NCBI GenBank assembly: GCA_013397795.1
Contig: VZTJ01000753.1
Coordinates: 1,006,589 to 1,070,588 of the forward strand
Length of the DNA stretch: 64,000 bases
Direction: 5' to 3'
Origin: Orthonyx spaldingii
Lineage: Eukaryota; Chordata; Aves; Passeriformes; Orthonychidae
The translations under genes and the position numbers were made by a program. Positions 60,911-64,000 of this stretch are shown here, in pieces (the first letter of the stretch is position 1; every line of letters starts with the position of its first letter). Below the pieces are notes generated by a model. The model saw only the letters and a list, made by a program, of their open reading frames with translations. It had not been told where the DNA came from and did no database searches.

Positions 60911-63900
60911 TTAAACTGGTTTTACAGCAGAGATAAAAATATCACCAAATTGCCATTTATCACCACAAGAGTAAGGAAGAGGCAACTGTTGATCTTCAGT
61001 GTCTCCTGAGAGGTTCTGGAAAGGAAGAAAACCTACCAGGTGATCTTCTCCTGTGAAGGCAGGTGGCAGTGGGGAGGTAACTTGGGATCTACGTCCCAGG
61101 TTCTGCCACAGCTAGGTCACATTCCAATTTGTCTCCTTTTTCAAGAGGAGAGACAGTAACTGAGGTCACTGAGAAAGATGATGGTTGTGCCATGTCATCT
61201 GACACAGAATCACACAGACAGAATTTACGACTTACCCAACCTATACAACACTGTCAGTGGTGGATTTCTAGGAAATAAACCCCAATATCATGGTGCTTAC
61301 TTTACCTCAAAATTCTTTCCTCTTTCTCAGGTAGAGAAGAAAGTAGATGTTCACCTTTACTGTAATTATTTTTTATGGCAATTCTCTTCCATTAGTTAGA
61401 GGATCATAATGGAATAAATAGAAAAATGAGCTCCAGGCTGAGTATTCTGCATTGTAATCTAAATTAAACTAGTATTACAAATTTGTTTACATATCTCAGT
61501 TGAGCTATGCAGTTTCAAAAGTTACTTGCTGAAGGTAAACATATCTCCTGATGCTACATTACCCACTATATGCAGTAAAATATATTCTAGTGTAATACAA
61601 TAAAACTGAAAAACCAATAAATGTTCCTATTTATTGAGAAATTGGACAAAAAATAGCTTATTGTCAGTTTTTAAAGACTGAAAATCAATAGATGATGAAA
61701 GGTTGTATTTTTTGTTACCATTAGACTGTTGACTCTAGCAATAAGTGAGATATGGATTATAACTGGGGGAGTAAAGAACTGGTGAGATATACAATTTGGA
61801 GCTTCCAGGGTTTTGTAGAAACTTAATTCCCAGTATTTGTGCAACAGTGGCCATCTTGGCACTGCTGTTAATGGGCCCCGAGAGCACAGCTCCTCCATTT
61901 TGTTGACAAAGCCAGCTTTAAGGATCTTCCTGTCTTTACAAGCATTTCTAAATTAAGGGGACTCTTAATCAGACTTGCATCTGCTGAGGATCACAAGTAA
62001 AGGGGATCCAGCTTTCACATATATTCACATCCTGCCAATAAAAATAAAAATCCTCGAACAACACCATGAAAATCCAGTTATTAGAGTGCCACCCCTCAGC
62101 TGCCTGTGAGTCCCCTCGGGTGAGCTGCCAAGGAGGGTTCCCCAGGTCTGGTCCCACTTAACAGCAACCACCACCAAACATCAGAGAGAAATCAAGTTAA
62201 ATCGGATGTTCAGCTTGCAAAATCCTCTAGCTCTTGTGCTAAAGTTCCTGAGTCTGCTGCCCTTCATCACACACGTTAGGTTTTCCACATCTGGGCCCCG
62301 AGCACAGAGGTCCCATTCCAGTCTGTCATCTACATGACTGAATTTTACCCTAAGTACATGGGCAGAGAGTGGTCTGAAAAGCACAGATTTTTAGCACCTG
62401 TTTTCCCAGAAGAATTTATTCATGGGACTCAGTTTAAAACCTGAATTTCTATGTTTGTTCAACAAAAAGCGCACAACTACGCAGAGGCTGGGAAGGCACT
62501 CTTGTCTCATGGTGCAAACACAGCAACATGGAATACTAAAAAAAAATACGCAGTGATAAAAACCACCGAGCTAAACATAAACGCTGCACCCAGGGTCCTT
62601 AAATAGTGATCTATGCCAACATTTTTCCAAGTGAACCAGTAGGTATGACCATTACATATAAACCCAAATATAGATGTTCTACCCTAACTATATTTCTAAA
62701 CTCTGGAACAGAGTCTGAAAGGATGCCAATTACAATAGGGAGTTAGGGCTGCTTTTAGAATTTATATTCTCTTTGTATGTTTCATAATCATACAGCAACT
62801 CAAATCTTGCTAGATGGGGGTAATGCAGAAAATGCCTACACTGCCTTCATATACACAAATATTCTTCTCTGGAAAAGTGGGCAGTGACCACTGGGCCTGG
62901 ATGTGATGAAAAACTAATCAAGCCAGCTGACCTGCTTCTGCAGTACCTGATTTTACAAATTCAGAGAAGTGTGCAATTAAAAGTCTATAGAAAAAAAAAT
63001 TCCCAAGACCTGGAGGGAGCTGACAGCATGCACGAATGGCTATCCTACTGCTGGCCCCAGTCCTGTGTTTCCCTGACATAAAACGTTTGATTCAAACCAA
63101 GGATAGCACAGAGAGAACTAATTTTCATATCATGGTTTCCTTCTGTTTTCCCAGGTAGGAAGCTATTTCTAAAAAGGGGGCTGTTACCATGTCTGCATAA
63201 TCACATACCAAAAAAAGATTAATGTTGCTCCTGTAAGCTTTTGCTTAAGTATACATGGAAAATAACTTTGATGAAATAATTTGCCCAGAGCACTGCTTGT
63301 CTGGAAGATTTCTATAATTTAACCGCAGTTCTGTAAATAATTTGGTGATAGACAGGCCATCAGCATAATTTGGTGCTAGACCCATGCAATGTTAAGGAAA
63401 TGGCCAGCAGGCCAAAATTAAATCAACTGGGACCTAGTATGTACAATGCACATTAAAAACCAGTCCAAATCTATTATTTTTTGGAATATACTTATTCAGT
63501 TTAAAGGAAGACACCGATTTTTGCTTTGGGAATTAACACAAAGGAATGCCATGCTTCCTCCCTGCGAGGAAAGGATCACCCACACAAGGTTAATCCTGCA
63601 GATCTCCATGAACATGTAAAGTATATTTGCACCACAACATCCCAAACTATAGCATTTTGTGTCACTTTTGGACTTACCAGTAACTTTCACCAAAGTATCT
63701 CAGTTCTCCTGTGCTGATAACCTGTAAAATAGCAAAAGCCATTGCCCTGATTTTTACTCAAGCCGTAACCAGGTCTGCAAGATAAGAGGTACAAAATTGT
63801 ATGCATGGTACATTGCACCTTTAATCATCTACCTACCTGAAATACTTAAGCAAGTAGTTAGACATCTAAATGGTCCAACTACCGGCTTAAAATAAATGAG

Positions 63901-64000
63901 TTTTGTAGTACATGACTGTGTCCACATAATTTGAAAACTGGCATTCACATCCCATCTCAAGCAAAGTATCATTTCAGCTACAGGCAGATCAGAAACTTAA

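Larger units (their letters stand above)
54019..64000. other. Unique non-coding sequence, no gene seen
   Basis: Ten kilobases holding only the simple repeats and hairpin listed separately. Open frames are all below 110 codons and unrecognised. Faint old-repeat traces occur near 56868-56900 (palindromic family) and 61095-61185 (MIR-like), both too weak to call. Confidence 0.6.

Noticed and set aside
61095..61185. MIR-like stretch CCCAGGTTCTGCCACAGCTAGGTCAC
   Set aside because: Starts like the MIR centre, but the CATCTGTAAAATGGGGAT part is missing; too weak to call without a profile search.
1..64000. CRISPR arrays, bacterial operons, endogenous retrovirus LTRs or gag/pol remnants, tRNA genes
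   Set aside because: Looked for on both strands by motif reading; no regularly spaced repeats, paired LTRs, retroviral coding motifs or tRNA box/stem sets were found. The sequence is vertebrate nuclear DNA.

Overview
The window reads as nuclear DNA of a bird. The main evidence is a 5'-truncated CR1 retrotransposon at about 26606-27260. It ends in the 8-bp ATTCTATG-type 3' repeat typical of avian CR1 and still carries recognisable fragments of the ORF2 C-terminus. Low density of young repeats, AT-rich sequence with sparse CpG, and old amniote repeats all fit. Species and chromosome cannot be told from the sequence.

I find no protein-coding gene, rRNA, tRNA, CRISPR array or intact mobile element. 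The longest open frame is 204 codons (17018-17632). It has no recognisable domain and no gene architecture around it. The window is best described as intergenic or long-intron DNA. Any genes it serves lie outside it.

Layout. Region 1-25.8 kb is mostly unannotatable unique sequence. It contains a G/T-rich tract (3.2 kb), a perfect 22-bp palindrome (4.0 kb), a hairpin-forming element built of homeodomain and POU motifs (4.97-5.02 kb), a CpG-dense block (23.7 kb) and a canonical G-quadruplex motif (24.87 kb). A 69-N assembly gap inside poly-A (25829-25897) is followed by a GC/CpG-rich stretch and a second 22-bp palindrome, then the CR1. From 28.4 to 39.4 kb there is a concentration of very old repeats: MIR/CORE-SINE-like copies and copies of a palindromic amniote repeat built on ATTGACTTCAATGG-like cores. 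Region 41-64 kb is again mostly unique. It has a 25-bp tandem duplication (42.8 kb), a very strong G-quadruplex motif (44.07 kb), a poly-T tract ending in a splice-acceptor-like AG (45.0 kb), a cluster of old SINE-like repeats (45.7-46.6 kb), a second and much older CR1 fragment (52.8-53.1 kb) and a cluster of TACTGTA heptamers (53.8-54.0 kb).

No genes can be said to work together here. The plausible function is regulatory (distal enhancers), and this is inference from motif content only. Family assignments of old repeats were made by eye from remembered consensus patterns and need a repeat-library search. I see no convincing new biological system; the most interesting items are the homeodomain/POU hairpin, the 44.07 kb G-quadruplex, the TACTGTA cluster and the palindromic repeat family.
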